A DNA stretch of 64,000 nucleotides from Mycoplasmopsis agassizii (GCF_002272945.1 NZ_NQMN01000002.1:1-64000), one strand, 5' to 3'. Positions 1 through 9,435 are shown, counted from the stretch's first letter. Program-made: numbers and translations. Notes: generated by a model from the letters alone, not told the origin.

Positions 1-49
1 TGTCTGCAGGCTTTTTATGATCAATTTTAGTTTTTTTGTTTTTCTTCAT
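1..49 (-). CDS. 5' end of an unidentified gene running off the window
   Basis: Sixteen codons beginning with ATG at 49 and leaving the window at position 1. The visible peptide is very basic (starts MKKNKKTKIDHKKPAD). It lies downstream of the broken hsdS on the same strand, beyond a terminator. Too little is visible to name it. Confidence 0.4.
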   Translation of the reverse strand, partial: MKKNKKTKIDHKKPAD

Positions 50-116
50 AATGATTTAATTATAACTAAAGAATATCACCTTTAAAAAATTTTCATTTTT
101 TTCACATTTGAAATAA

Positions 117-143
117 AAATTGGTTCATGAAGATGGACCAATT
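117..143 (-). terminator. Intrinsic terminator after the hsdS pseudogene
   Basis: Read on the minus strand, TTGGT and ACCAA arms enclose a loop of about 12 bases and are followed by a run of five T. It sits just past the hsdS stop codon at 158. The stem is short, so strength is uncertain. Confidence 0.5.
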
Positions 144-157
144 AGTGTGTTTTATGA

Positions 158-1303
158 TTAAGAAAGTGTTAATAATTTTTCACGATAATATTCGTATTGC
201 TGCCTTCTCATTTTGATTTCTGCGGGTAAACCTTCATTGATATCTGAAGTTAATTTGCTGAATTTATCTAAGATATTGACAATGCGATTTTGTTCTTCTA
301 AAGAAGGAACAGGGATTTCTATTTGAGAATATTTTGAAATTCAGTGCCGTTGATGATCACTTTTGGATATTTCATAATCAATCACTTTCATAGCGTAATA
401 AATGTATCTAAAATTATTCTCACTGTTCTTATTAACTAATATTTTCATTGCTTAAGACTTAATCTTGAAATCAAAATCTACTCAATGCATTGATGTTGTA
501 AAATCATCAAAAATCATGACAGGATTTTCTTTTGAAGCATTATATATTCCTTCTTTCTCATTTGTGTATCCCAAAACAAAAGTCTTTCCTGCAGTTAAAA
601 CTGGTGTTTCATATTGATTTTTATACTCATCACTTTTAACAATAAATTTAGTTGGCTGTATGTAATCAATAAGATCATCCAATTTAATTCATTCAGTATT
701 ATCTGATTTTTCACCTTCAAAATTTAATAGATGATGTAGATAGTAGTTATATTGTTTGTTTCTAGCTTCCAGCTCCGCTTCCAGCTCCGCTTCCAGCTCC
801 GCTTCCAGCTCCGCTTCCAGACTCGTGAATTCATCAAGTATTTTAACTATTTTACTTTGAAGTTCTAAAGAAGGAACAGGGATTAAAAATGTTGCAAGTG
901 CATTTCTTTCTAATGCAGGAGGAAATGCTGTTGCTCTTTTTAAATTAATTAAATCTTGCTGTTTAGATTTTAAATAGTAATATAAAAATCTATCAAGTAG
1001 TGAATTGCTTTTAGGAAGTAAAACAAAGCAAACATCCATTGCTCAGAACTTTTCTCCTATTCAGTTAACATGGCCTGCAGCACCATATTTTATGACTGTT
1101 ACAACATTTTCAAAATTTCAATTATTGTAATAACCAGTTGCTTTTACGCCGCCACCCATAACAGGATATTGAAAGTTATCATTCATCATCGCTTTTGTAA
1201 TTCTGCTTCCAGGTTTGATAGTTACAATCTCTTCTAATTTATATCATTCAACTTTTTTATTTTCAATTTCATGTTTAATTATTTCTAGAATTTTAAAACT
1301 CAT
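158..1303 (-). pseudogene. hsdS: Type I restriction-modification specificity subunit (HsdS), interrupted by one nonsense codon
   Basis: HsdS carries two target-recognition domains (TRDs), each followed by a conserved helix, and directs methylation/cleavage by HsdM/HsdR. The frame from ATG 1303 to TAA 158 is 382 codons. TRD1 contains the typical GGG..GYY and FVLLPK stretches, then the PVPSLE conserved helix with an ELEA repeat. TRD2 ends in a second PVPSLEEQ helix. Reading is continuous through TGA=Trp codons except for one TAA at 452-454. There the context DFKIKS-stop-AMKIL matches the common HsdS run DFKxKSSAM, so a TCA serine codon probably became TAA. The product would stop near residue 283, losing most of TRD2. 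No hsdM or hsdR is adjacent inside the window. It could be a silent cassette for recombination with another hsdS. Confidence 0.85.
765..824 (-). repeat. 12-bp tandem repeat encoding ELEA units inside hsdS
   Basis: Four perfect copies of GCTTCCAGCTCC (plus strand) and a fifth partial copy. On the coding strand they encode tandem Glu-Leu-Glu-Ala units in the helix separating the two TRDs. In type I families such as EcoR124, the number of 4-residue repeats at this spot sets the spacer length of the bipartite target site. Copies are GC-rich compared with their surroundings and identical at the DNA level, so slippage is likely. Confidence 0.9.
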
Positions 1304-1353
1304 TTTAATCCTTAATAAATTTTCTTATTACAAATAAGTATAAATTATAAAAT

Positions 1354-1423
1354 GCTTATTTTTTAATTTTTACAACTTGGTTTAACTAGGAAAATAAATA
1401 ACTAAATTAAAAATTAAATAAGC
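1354..1423. repeat. AT-rich inverted repeat between divergent hsdS and recU
   Basis: The arm at 1354-1372 (begins GCTTATTTTTTAA) is nearly the reverse complement of the arm at 1408-1423 (TAAAAATTAAATAAGC), with a 3-base difference in length. It lies in the divergent promoter region and could be an operator or cruciform. No gene is seen in 1304-1493. Confidence 0.4.
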
Positions 1424-1493
1424 AACTTTTAAAAAATCATCTCAAGATTTTTTAAACATTTTAGGCTTATTTAATTTATGATAACAACTAGAT

Positions 1494-1994
1494 ATGAATA
1501 ATAAAGTTGATAATTATATATCGCAAAATTCTAAAAACAAGGGAATGTTTTTAGAATACTTAGTCATTAAAACAATTGATTATTATATAAGTCATGATAT
1601 TGCCTGATTTGAAAAAAAGAAAACACCTGTCAAATATAATTATGCAAATGACGCTAATACAAAAGTTAAATTACTTAAAAGCACAATTGATTTTTATGGA
1701 ATTTATAAAGGTAAATATGTTGCCTTAGAAGCTAAAACTTTTGAGGGTGATAAATTTTTAATTAGCAATTTAAAAGCTCATCAAAAAGAGCATTTAAAAA
1801 CTATTAATAGACATCAAGGTCATAGTTATTTAATTATTTATAGTGAAAAAACATCACAAATTTATTTATTAAATTTTTCTAAAATTGAAAATTTAAAAAT
1901 AAAATCACTCTCAATCGAGTGATTAAATTTAAATGCCTTTATTCTAGAAATTGAATTTCCAGGAATTGTTGATTTTTTAAAATATTTAGTTTAA
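1494..1994 (+). CDS. recU: RecU-like Holliday junction resolvase
   Basis: A 166-aa protein of the RecU family, which resolves Holliday junctions in Firmicutes and mollicutes as a metal-dependent PD-(D/E)xK-fold nuclease. Visible family features are STIDFYG near residue 64, LEAKTF about 15 residues later (the E-x-K catalytic pair), NLKAHQKEHL and HSYLII. The N-terminal NKGMFLE resembles the RecU start region. The start ATG at 1494 is the only sensible one. The stop overlaps the convergent hup stop by four bases. It is a little shorter than Bacillus RecU (about 200 aa), as usual in mycoplasmas. Confidence 0.85.
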
Positions 1995-2266
1995 AAATCA
2001 ACAACTTCTTTAATGTGTTTTGAAGGTGAAAACTTCACAACTCTTTTTGCAGCCACACTGATAACTTCTTTAGTTATCGGGTGGTGCGAAGTTTTTTCAG
2101 CTCTTACTTTAACACTGACACTTCCTAGTGGACCTAAAGGTATTTTTTCTTCTTGAATTAAACCTTCACGAATAATGAATCAAGCTGATTCTAAAACTTG
2201 ATTAACAGTACCTTTATCAAGTCCACTGTGACTTGTAATTTTTTCAATTAATTCTTTTTTTGTCAT
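1991..2266 (-). CDS. hup: HU-family nucleoid DNA-binding protein
   Basis: 91 aa, the normal HU length. The N-terminal helices (MTKKELIEKI...LDKGTVNQVLESAWFIIREGL) and the beta region (IPLGPLGSVSVKVRAEKTSHHPITKEVI) align with HU, and the C-terminus VAAKRVVKFSPSKHIKEVV matches the P-x-F-K-x-G-K end. The DNA-intercalating arm, normally RNPxTG, reads HHPITK here, so the proline is kept but the arginine/asparagine before it are changed. It is the last gene of the cmk-der-gpsA-like-hup block, 15 bases after the preceding stop. It probably compacts DNA. Confidence 0.85.
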
Positions 2267-2281
2267 TACTTTTCTCCATTT

Positions 2282-3304
2282 CTAATTTTCATCTTCAAGA
2301 GTAATTTCACTCTTGACAAATTTTTCAACTGCTTCTTTTGGCGTTAAATCACGGTGCAGTAGATCAAACATTGTATCAATAATTGGCATGTGCAATTTAT
2401 AAACAGTGTCATTAAAATGCTTAAAGAAAATTAAAGCATCAAAAGGTGATCTGATTTTTGCAATACTTAAAACTCGCTTGCCTTTTTTAATCACTTCTTG
2501 AGCAATTAAAAAATTGTCACTTGTTTTTGAAAAAGTAAATAGCAAAATATTAGGAAGTGATGATAGCGATGTAAATGTTTCCATTCTGCCACCATAAGCG
2601 TGATTAAAACGTTGCACTTCTTTTGCTAGCCGTGTCACAAATGCTGCTGTTAAGCATTCATCAAAACCTATTGCATCTAGCATCCCAACTGCGAGCTGTG
2701 ATAGTTGTAAAAAATTTGTAAAGACTTCTGAACCTTTAATATCTGTATTGATATAAACTCTAAAATTCTTCTTGCCAATTATACTACGAACACTTTTTGC
2801 AACTTCAACATTTTCTGAAACTAAAGATGAAAACTGAATATCACCTTTATATAAAGATGATGCTCGATACATGCCACTTAATGCCATGATCTCGATATTT
2901 TTATTTAACTTATGCTCGGTATTTTCATATTCAAGTAAGTCTCTAAGATGGTGTTGTACATTCACTTTTGACTCAGGAAAATTACCGTTGTATGTCGTTA
3001 TGAAAACTGCATTATCCTTCATATATTCAAAAACTTTTGGGAAAAAATCTCGCATATTTTTTCTCGAAATTGTTGAAATCACAATGTCTGCATCATGCAC
3101 TACATCTTTTAAGTTATTGCTAACTAATAAGTTAGCAATTTCTAGATCTTCATTAAAAAATTCACTAAAGCGATGATTTTTAAATTGCGAAACCGTTTTA
3201 TCTGACAAGGTAAATGCTTTGATATTAAGTTCCTTTTTGTCACTTAGATGTTTTGCAAAGGCTTGTCCCAGTTCTCTAAAACCAATAATAGCAATATTAT
3301 TCAT
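2282..3304 (-). CDS. Degenerate paralogue of NAD(P)H glycerol-3-phosphate dehydrogenase (GpsA-like)
   Basis: 340 aa with a Rossmann-type N-terminus (NNIAIIGFRELGQAF) and the overall GpsA layout. Key motifs are lost: GxGxxG reads GFRELG, the SKG stretch reads TYNG, and the catalytic Lys of the LKN motif is replaced (F-L-Q at about 198-200). A canonical gpsA exists at 9436-10419, so this copy is probably a non-catalytic relative. It occupies the ancestral Firmicutes position between der and hup, 3 bases after the der stop. The frame is fully intact, which suggests selection for a binding or structural role. A changed substrate is the alternative. Confidence 0.65.
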   Translation of the reverse strand: MNNIAIIGFRELGQAFAKHLSDKKELNIKAFTLSDKTVSQFKNHRFSEFFNEDLEIANLLVSNNLKDVVHDADIVISTISRKNMRDFFPKVFEYMKDNAVFITTYNGNFPESKVNVQHHLRDLLEYENTEHKLNKNIEIMALSGMYRASSLYKGDIQFSSLVSENVEVAKSVRSIIGKKNFRVYINTDIKGSEVFTNFLQLSQLAVGMLDAIGFDECLTAAFVTRLAKEVQRFNHAYGGRMETFTSLSSLPNILLFTFSKTSDNFLIAQEVIKKGKRVLSIAKIRSPFDALIFFKHFNDTVYKLHMPIIDTMFDLLHRDLTPKEAVEKFVKSEITLEDEN

Positions 3305-3307
3305 GTT

Positions 3308-4618
3308 TTAAGTCCTCCTTTTAAAAATTAAATTTATTGGTGTACCTAAAAAATCAAAGTATTCTCGAAGTTGATTTTCTATGTAACGTTTGTAAGAAAA
3401 GTGCAAAAATTTTACATCATTTACAAAAAAAATGAACGTTGGAGTTTTACTTTCTGCTTGGATCGCTCGAGCGATTTGTAATTGTCCACCGTTAAAAGAA
3501 GGGGCTGGTTGCATGCTTTGCATGTCGACTATCAATTCGTTTAATAATTGCTGCTTGATTTTGCGATTAATATTGTTTTTAACCCTAATTATCATCTCTT
3601 TAAGCTTATGGATTCTTTGCTTTTTAAGAGCACTTAAAAATACAAAAGGCATCCAACTGACAAAAGGATATTTTTCTTTGAGCTTATTTTCATAATCTCG
3701 CATCGCATTTTGGTCTCTTTCGATTAGGTCTCATTTATTTATGACTAAGATGATCGGTTTATGGCGCTCATCTGCATAACCAATTAAACGGGCATCAAAA
3801 TGCGATAATTCTCTAGTTGCATCGATCACTACTAGTGCTAGATCAGAATCTTCCAAACTATCAATTGCACGCATTAAAGCATAGTGATCAACTGAATCAA
3901 CTAGCTTAGATTTTTTCAAAATCCCTGCTGTATCAACTAAAAAAAACGGCTCATCTTCGATAGTTATAACTTCTTGAATAGCATCTCTAGTTGTCCCTGC
4001 AATATCAGAAACGATTGCTCGTTCTTCATTTAATAAGGTGTTTAAAAGTGAACTTTTTCCACTATTAGGCTTACCGATAATTGATAATTTGAAATGCTTA
4101 TTTTCCTCAACTTGACTGTAGTCAATGTTATTGACGATCAAGTCAAGAATCTCGCCAATACCTTCGCCGTGCAAAGCACTAATTGTAAAATAATCTTCAA
4201 AACCAAGGCGATAAACATCATAATCAGGGTCTTGATTAGCTTCTAATTTATTGCTAACTACATAAATTTGTTTGTTAGATGTTCTTAAGATTTGAGCGAT
4301 TAATAAATCACTATCATCTAAAGCATATCTACCATCGACTACGAAAATTATTTGTGATGCTTCAGTGATTGCGATCTGCGCTTGAAGTCTGATTTGCTCT
4401 GCAAAAGGTTTATCACTGATTTCAATTCCACCTGTGTCGATAATGTTAATTGACTTACCGTTTCACTTAAATTCTTCGTATAAACGATCACGGGTTACGC
4501 CAGGTTCATCATAAACAATTGATTTTCGCTTACCAACTAAGCGATTAAAAAGTGTTGACTTACCAACATTAGGTTTACCAACGATTGCTACCTTATTATT
4601 TGCCGCTAATTTTTTCAT
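3308..4618 (-). CDS. der: Ribosome-assembly GTPase Der (EngA)
   Basis: 436 aa, the usual Der length, with two tandem G domains and a C-terminal KH-like domain. G1 of domain 1 is GKPNVGKST near residue 14 and G1 of domain 2 is GKPNSGKSS near residue 181, followed by [12 protein letters not shown] and VINK. Several TGA tryptophans lie in the frame. Der acts in maturation of the large ribosomal subunit. The ATG at 4618 lies inside the end of cmk (23-base overlap), indicating translational coupling. Confidence 0.95.
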
Positions 4619-5258
4619 TCACTAGCTCCAAAATTTTTGTTACGGTTTCATCAAATGTTAATGAACTATTATCTAAGACAATCACACCTTCAGCAATATG
4701 TAAAGGATCGACTTCACGAGTTGAATCTTGCATGTCACGGAAATTAACTTCTTCTAAAACTTTTTTAAAGTCTTTATGAATGCCAATAGTTTCGTTTTGT
4801 AAAGTTCTTCTTAATGCTCTTACATCAGGGCTTGCCTGCATAAAAAGTCTAAGTTCGGCATTAGGCGCAACTTTAAAAGTTGTGTCACGACCTTCTAAAA
4901 TGTAGCCTTTGTTGTGCTTGACTAAGTTAGTAATATAGTTATTAACATGGTTTCTAATTTCTGCATGTTTAGAAATTTCACTGGCTTTTTGTGAGATGGC
5001 TGGGTCTCTTAAAAACTCTGAATAGTTAACACCGTTTAAAAATAAATGCTCATCATTTTCATATAAAAAATTGAGATTAGCAAGTTCTTTGATTAACTCT
5101 TCAACTGACCAGTTTTTTTTCATCATTTCATAAGCTAAAGCTCGATAAAAACTACCCGTATTGATAAAAACATAATTTAGCTGCGTGGCTAAAATCTTAC
5201 TAATACTACTTTTACCTGCACCACTAGGTCCATCGATAGCGATATTGATTTTCTTCAT
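4596..5258 (-). CDS. cmk: Cytidylate kinase
   Basis: 220 aa, normal length. It phosphorylates CMP/dCMP with ATP. The P-loop is at the N-terminus ([14 protein letters not shown]), followed by the CMP-binding region and [19 protein letters not shown], the mycoplasma form of the GRD-xx-T-V-x-P-x-A motif. The start ATG at 5258 follows the previous gene's TAA by one base. Cotranscribed with der. Confidence 0.95.
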   Translation of the reverse strand: MKKINIAIDGPSGAGKSSISKILATQLNYVFINTGSFYRALAYEMMKKNWSVEELIKELANLNFLYENDEHLFLNGVNYSEFLRDPAISQKASEISKHAEIRNHVNNYITNLVKHNKGYILEGRDTTFKVAPNAELRLFMQASPDVRALRRTLQNETIGIHKDFKKVLEEVNFRDMQDSTREVDPLHIAEGVIVLDNSSLTFDETVTKILELVNEKISGK

Positions 5259-5259
5259 C

Positions 5260-5673
5260 TTATTTTTCCTCTTCTTTGTTTTTTAAATTTAGTTTCTGGA
5301 TTTTTGATCGCAGTGGTCTTTGGTCTCATGAAATAATACTATTAAAATATTTATATTCAAAAAAACCTTCTTGAAAAGCTGAAGAATAATTGTTTGTAAT
5401 CAAATCAACTAAAACTTTTTCAGAAGCATTTTGAATTTTTTCAATCTCTTTTAAATCAAGTGAATCATCTTCATATTGCTTATTTTCTGAATAGTTAATT
5501 ACAAATTTATTTTCTTTCAAAAGTTCAATTTCAAAATTTTTGATATATGCTTTTGAACCATCATAAATCTGTTTTAAGTCTTTGTCAGATCTAATTAATG
5601 ACAAACGTAAATTTTCTTCTTGCCAAAAACTATGGCGTGTTTCTTCAAACTTTTTAATTCTTTTATTAGACAC
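5260..5673 (-). CDS. Uncharacterised 137-aa protein at the head of the cmk-der block
   Basis: Begins MSNKRIKKFEETRHSFWQEENLRL, is rich in Lys/Glu and predicted mainly helical, and has no signal peptide or membrane segment. Reading through a TGA near 5328 extends it to TAA at 5260-5262, one base before the cmk ATG, so it is the first gene of the operon. I do not recognise a family. The coupling suggests a housekeeping role shared with cmk/der. Confidence 0.7.
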
Positions 5674-5729
5674 GATTTCCTGCTTTGTTTTATTATTACA
5701 TAATATAGGGATTTTGAAAAAAGGAAAGT

Positions 5730-5757
5730 AAAAAATGCAGTCAAAAACTGCATTTTC
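5730..5757 (-). terminator. Intrinsic terminator after the thioredoxin-like gene
   Basis: Nine-base arms AAAATGCAG / CTGCATTTT with a short loop, followed on the minus strand by TTTTTAC. It separates the trx block from the cmk-der block. Confidence 0.75.
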
Positions 5758-5771
5758 GCTTTTTTAGGCTA

Positions 5772-6119
5772 CTATTTTAAAGCAGCTTGCACTCAACCAT
5801 CAAGCATATCTAGTGAACAGTATTCAATATGCTCGTTTAAAACTTTTCCATCTTGTAATAATAAGTGTGTTGGAATTCTTTTAACATGGAATTTTGCTTT
5901 TTCATTTTTATATAAATTTGCTTGTTCAGCATTTACTTTAATGAATTTAATACGTTGATCATCAATGTATTTAGCTCTTAGTTTGGCAACTGTTGGCGCC
6001 ATCATTTTACAATCACCCCATCAGTCTGTAACGATTTCTAAAAAGACTAAACCTTTATCAATTTGATGTTCAACATCTTCTCATTTTTCTCAATCTCATT
6101 GTAATAAATCTTGTGACAT
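5772..6119 (-). CDS. Thioredoxin-fold protein with only one active-site cysteine
   Basis: 115 aa, thioredoxin length and order: FLEIVTDWWGDCKMMAPTVAKL at about 26-47, then FIKVNAEQ and the cis-Pro loop RIPTHLLLQDGK. The redox motif WCGPC reads W-W-G-D-C (33-37), so the N-terminal nucleophilic cysteine is missing and a dithiol cycle is impossible. The codons TGA TGG (both Trp in code 4) leave no doubt. It may bind or glutathionylate partners, or act as a monothiol. It is the last gene of the 11.6-5.77 kb block, 9 bases after the membrane-protein stop. Confidence 0.75.
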
Positions 6120-6128
6120 TGTTTGCTC

Positions 6129-7679
6129 CTATTCAAGTGGATTATCAAAAGGGATAGTTTCGAGTAATCCAGTTTCTAATTTTTCTTTGGGAAGTTTCAC
6201 TTCTTTTGTTGCACTAATTCAATCATCACCTGCAACACGTTGGTCACCTTGGTGTCAATTTTTTCTATGTTCAAAAGTATTGAAACCATTGTCAAAATTA
6301 TTAATTTTTGCTTGCTCTCGTTGTTGAATTTTGCGCTCAATTTCTTTTTTAAATTCAGCGTAAAACATATCATTTTCACGATCAAGTTGCTGATTTGGTT
6401 GCTTTTGTTGGTTGTTGTTTAAATTTTTAACATCAACAAAAACACTTCCATCGTGTGCTAGCATTTCTTTAACTAATTGAGGCATAGTTTTTTCTAAATC
6501 TTTTGTTTTGTTAGTGCTTAGAATATCGTCCTCAAAACTTATTTTAGCATTATTTTCAACTTTTGGTAAAACTATCTCATCTTTAAATAAATTAGTTTTT
6601 GGCTGATTTTGTGGGCTAAAAATAACTTTTTGCTGATTTTGCTGTTCTTTATAAGCCTGTAAACTCTCTTCTTTTATAAAGGAATTTTCACGAGTTTGAT
6701 TATTCCTAATAATGTCAAAAGTAACAGTTTTTGGAGTGAATTTGCCTGTAAAATCACCTTCATAAGTACCAAGTTCTTTTTGAGCGATTTTAATTTCTTC
6801 TGCTCTTTTTGCTTCACTATCAGTTAAATCCGTTCTTAGTTCATCAGTTATATTGCGGCTAACTGGATTTTTTAAGACTTTATCTTCAGGCGTTTCTCCC
6901 ATTAGAATTTGAGTGCGTTTTTTAATAATTTCTTGCTCTTTTTTAAGTCTTCTTTTTTCTTTACTTTCAAGATTTTTTAACTTAGCGTCTAATCAAACAT
7001 CTTTATATTTTTTAAAGATTAAAAATCTAAATCAGTATAAAAAGACTGCAATTGTAAGTAGTGCTAAAAATAAATAAAGCATGTAATTATTATAAGAAGC
7101 AGATAAAACTGTAAAGATTCCGTTAATAAAAAAACCAAAATTTAAATAGTTAGGTAAGTATGCTAAAGCTTCTGCTCTTTCCAAAACAAAGATGTTGGTT
7201 TCCTTATAATAACCGTTTGTAAAACTATTAAATCATTCAAAAAAGTAGAAGTTAAAAGGGTCTTGTCTTTGCTCTAATTGAGGGTATAAAATATTTCCCT
7301 GAATAGCAATCACTGCCAAAATTATAACGCTACATAAAAGTGAATAATTTAATAAGTTAACCCTTGAAAAAAAGATCTTGAAATAGTAATTCCTTGAATA
7401 ATAAAGCTCTTTGAGCTGCTTATGAAAAAGTAAGCGAATACCTTTTCAAATTCATCATAGATAAATTACTATCCCAAATTCACCTAGTAAAAAGCCAAAA
7501 CTATAGCCATAAGCTGTTGATAAAATGAAAACGTTAGTTAAATAATTAAGAATTGATAAGAAAATTGCAATTAAAATTAAACTGCTACCCTTAAAATAAT
7601 TGTCTTCTGAAACAAAATAAAAAAAACTTCTCAAAGGAGAATGTTTAACACCTGTTTGTGAGCGTTTTTCTTTTTTCAT
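6129..7679 (-). CDS. Multi-pass membrane protein with a long charged cytoplasmic tail
   Basis: 516 aa when TGA is read as Trp. The N-terminal 220 residues hold about five to six hydrophobic segments (for example SSLILIAIFLSILNYL, YGFLLGEFGIVIYLIW, VNLLNYSLLCSVIILAV, YLFLALLTIAVFLYWF). After a basic stretch (FKKYKDVWLDAKLKNLESKEKRRLKKEQE) a tail of about 260 residues is polar, Gln/Asn/Lys-rich and probably largely disordered. No known family is recognised. It lies 13 bases after the RNase J-like gene and 9 before the thioredoxin-like gene. It might anchor the degenerate RNase J to the membrane; that is speculation. Confidence 0.75.
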
Positions 7680-7692
7680 TTTTCCTGCTTAA

Positions 7693-9348
7693 TTATACTT
7701 TATAAAGACTAACAATTACTGTAGGTTCTTTTTCAATTTTTTTGAAAATACGTTTACGTACTCTATTTCTTAAAACTTTTTGCAACTCTTCATAAGAAGA
7801 ATCTAGATTTTCATAATAGTTTTGCACAAAAATCTTTCTAACTTCTTCATCAAGTTCATTTTTCTTAGAACTTGCGCCTAAACCAACATAATTAATATCG
7901 ATATCTCCAACTAAATGGCGTTCTTTATCAACCAAAACACTGATTGTGACAACTCCATTGCGAGCTAGTTTTTCTCTTTCAGAAATAACTTCATTTGAAA
8001 CATCACCTAATCCAAAACCATCAACTATTTGATCACCTACTTGGACTATTTTTTTAGTTTTATTTAGTAAGTTTGTTTTTTCAAAATAAGCAATTCTACC
8101 ATTTGCTAAAACTAGTGAATTATTTTGGTTATAACCTAAATCTTTAATCTTATTTAATGCTGAAATTTGGTGTCTGTATAGCCCTTGAACTGGAATAAAA
8201 TATTTTGGTTTTAAAGCTTTAACAACTTCTCTTAAATCATCAGTTGCAGGTCGATGTTGGTATCTTTGTGATTCATCAACAACTGTAATTTTTTTAGTAA
8301 TGTGAGCAATTTTATCTAGTGTTAAAGCTGCTGTAGTTTCAATTCCATTAATGGGTGGAGCAAGCATAATTACATTATCTTTCTCGTTAATTTTTAAATA
8401 AGCGTCTAAATTATCTGTAATTCTAATGAAACGTTGATATAAAACTTCAACTGTTGCAGTTACAAAAACAATTGCATTATTTAATTTATTAAGTCTACGA
8501 TGGTCTGCTAATTTTAACTCACCAAGGAAAGGTTTTTTATTTACAAAGTATTTATTATTCAGAAGTTTTAACTGATTATCAAAGGTTTTTCCATAAATTA
8601 CGATAGGTCTTTTTAACTCGTATGCTAATTCAATCAACTCCATCAAAGTTGTCATTTCTTCATCATAAGCACCAATGATAATTCTTTCATTTGGATCAGT
8701 TTTTTTAATGATTTCTTTGATGTGTTCTGGTGTATGAATTTTTTCATTTGCAAAACCTTTGTAGTTACTTCTACCACTATCAAAAACAAGTGCTAAAACG
8801 TTTTTTGAAATAGATTTTCTGATTAAAGGTAGGTTTGTTTCGCCAAATAATTCGCTATTACCAACGACAAAATTGTGCATGAAAACAAATGAACCTTGTT
8901 CAGTTTCAAAATTGAAACCTAGTGTTCCAGGAATTGCTCCATAAACTTGAAAAGGTTTTAATGTGACATTCCCAAATTTTTCTTCCTTGATTAAACTTTT
9001 AACATTAACTTTTGTAGTAAGTTTGTATTTGCTTAATCTTTCTAAAATTGTTGAATTATTAAATGGACTTGTGTAAATTGTCACATTTGGAATTTGCATT
9101 AAAAACCATGGAAGTGCTGAAAAAGAGTCATTTTTAGTATCTGTAATAAAAATTCCTGCAATTTTTTTAGCATTTTTCTTTAAATAATCAACATTTGGAG
9201 TGATTGTATCTACTCCATAATGTGTTGAAATAGGAACCTTTGCCCCCATATTAACGATAAAAATGTGTTCTTTTGTTTCTAAAACATAAGAATTTTTACC
9301 GTTTTCGTCAAGCCCACCTAGGGCATAAAATGATATACCTGACATCAT
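7693..9348 (-). CDS. RNase J-family protein lacking the metal-binding motif
   Basis: 551 aa, the RNase J length. RNase J is a metallo-beta-lactamase/beta-CASP 5'-exo/endoribonuclease. The fold is recognisable: ISFYALGGLDENGKNSYVLE, GVDTITPNVDYLKKN, PKYFIPVQGLYRHQ, VDGFGLGDV and a C-terminal RNase J domain. The HxHxDH motif reads D-T-K-N-D-S (70-75), HSIPDS reads GAIPGT, and IPVHG reads IPVQG. Catalysis is therefore improbable. Mycoplasmas usually have two RNase J proteins acting together, and this may be the inactive partner, like a more extreme RNase J2. The start may be either of two tandem ATGs. Confidence 0.8.
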   Translation of the reverse strand: MMSGISFYALGGLDENGKNSYVLETKEHIFIVNMGAKVPISTHYGVDTITPNVDYLKKNAKKIAGIFITDTKNDSFSALPWFLMQIPNVTIYTSPFNNSTILERLSKYKLTTKVNVKSLIKEEKFGNVTLKPFQVYGAIPGTLGFNFETEQGSFVFMHNFVVGNSELFGETNLPLIRKSISKNVLALVFDSGRSNYKGFANEKIHTPEHIKEIIKKTDPNERIIIGAYDEEMTTLMELIELAYELKRPIVIYGKTFDNQLKLLNNKYFVNKKPFLGELKLADHRRLNKLNNAIVFVTATVEVLYQRFIRITDNLDAYLKINEKDNVIMLAPPINGIETTAALTLDKIAHITKKITVVDESQRYQHRPATDDLREVVKALKPKYFIPVQGLYRHQISALNKIKDLGYNQNNSLVLANGRIAYFEKTNLLNKTKKIVQVGDQIVDGFGLGDVSNEVISEREKLARNGVVTISVLVDKERHLVGDIDINYVGLGASSKKNELDEEVRKIFVQNYYENLDSSYEELQKVLRNRVRKRIFKKIEKEPTVIVSLYKV

Positions 9349-9435
9349 TACTCCTTAAATATTAAGTTTGTACATTTGATTATGTGAAAGTATTTTAAAA
9401 TATACTAGTTCAACTATTGTACTTTATTTTAGCAT

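Noticed and set aside
3308-4618. Many apparent frame breaks in der, rpoC, hsdR, clpB and others
   Set aside because: All are TGA codons at conserved tryptophan positions; in code 4 the frames are intact.
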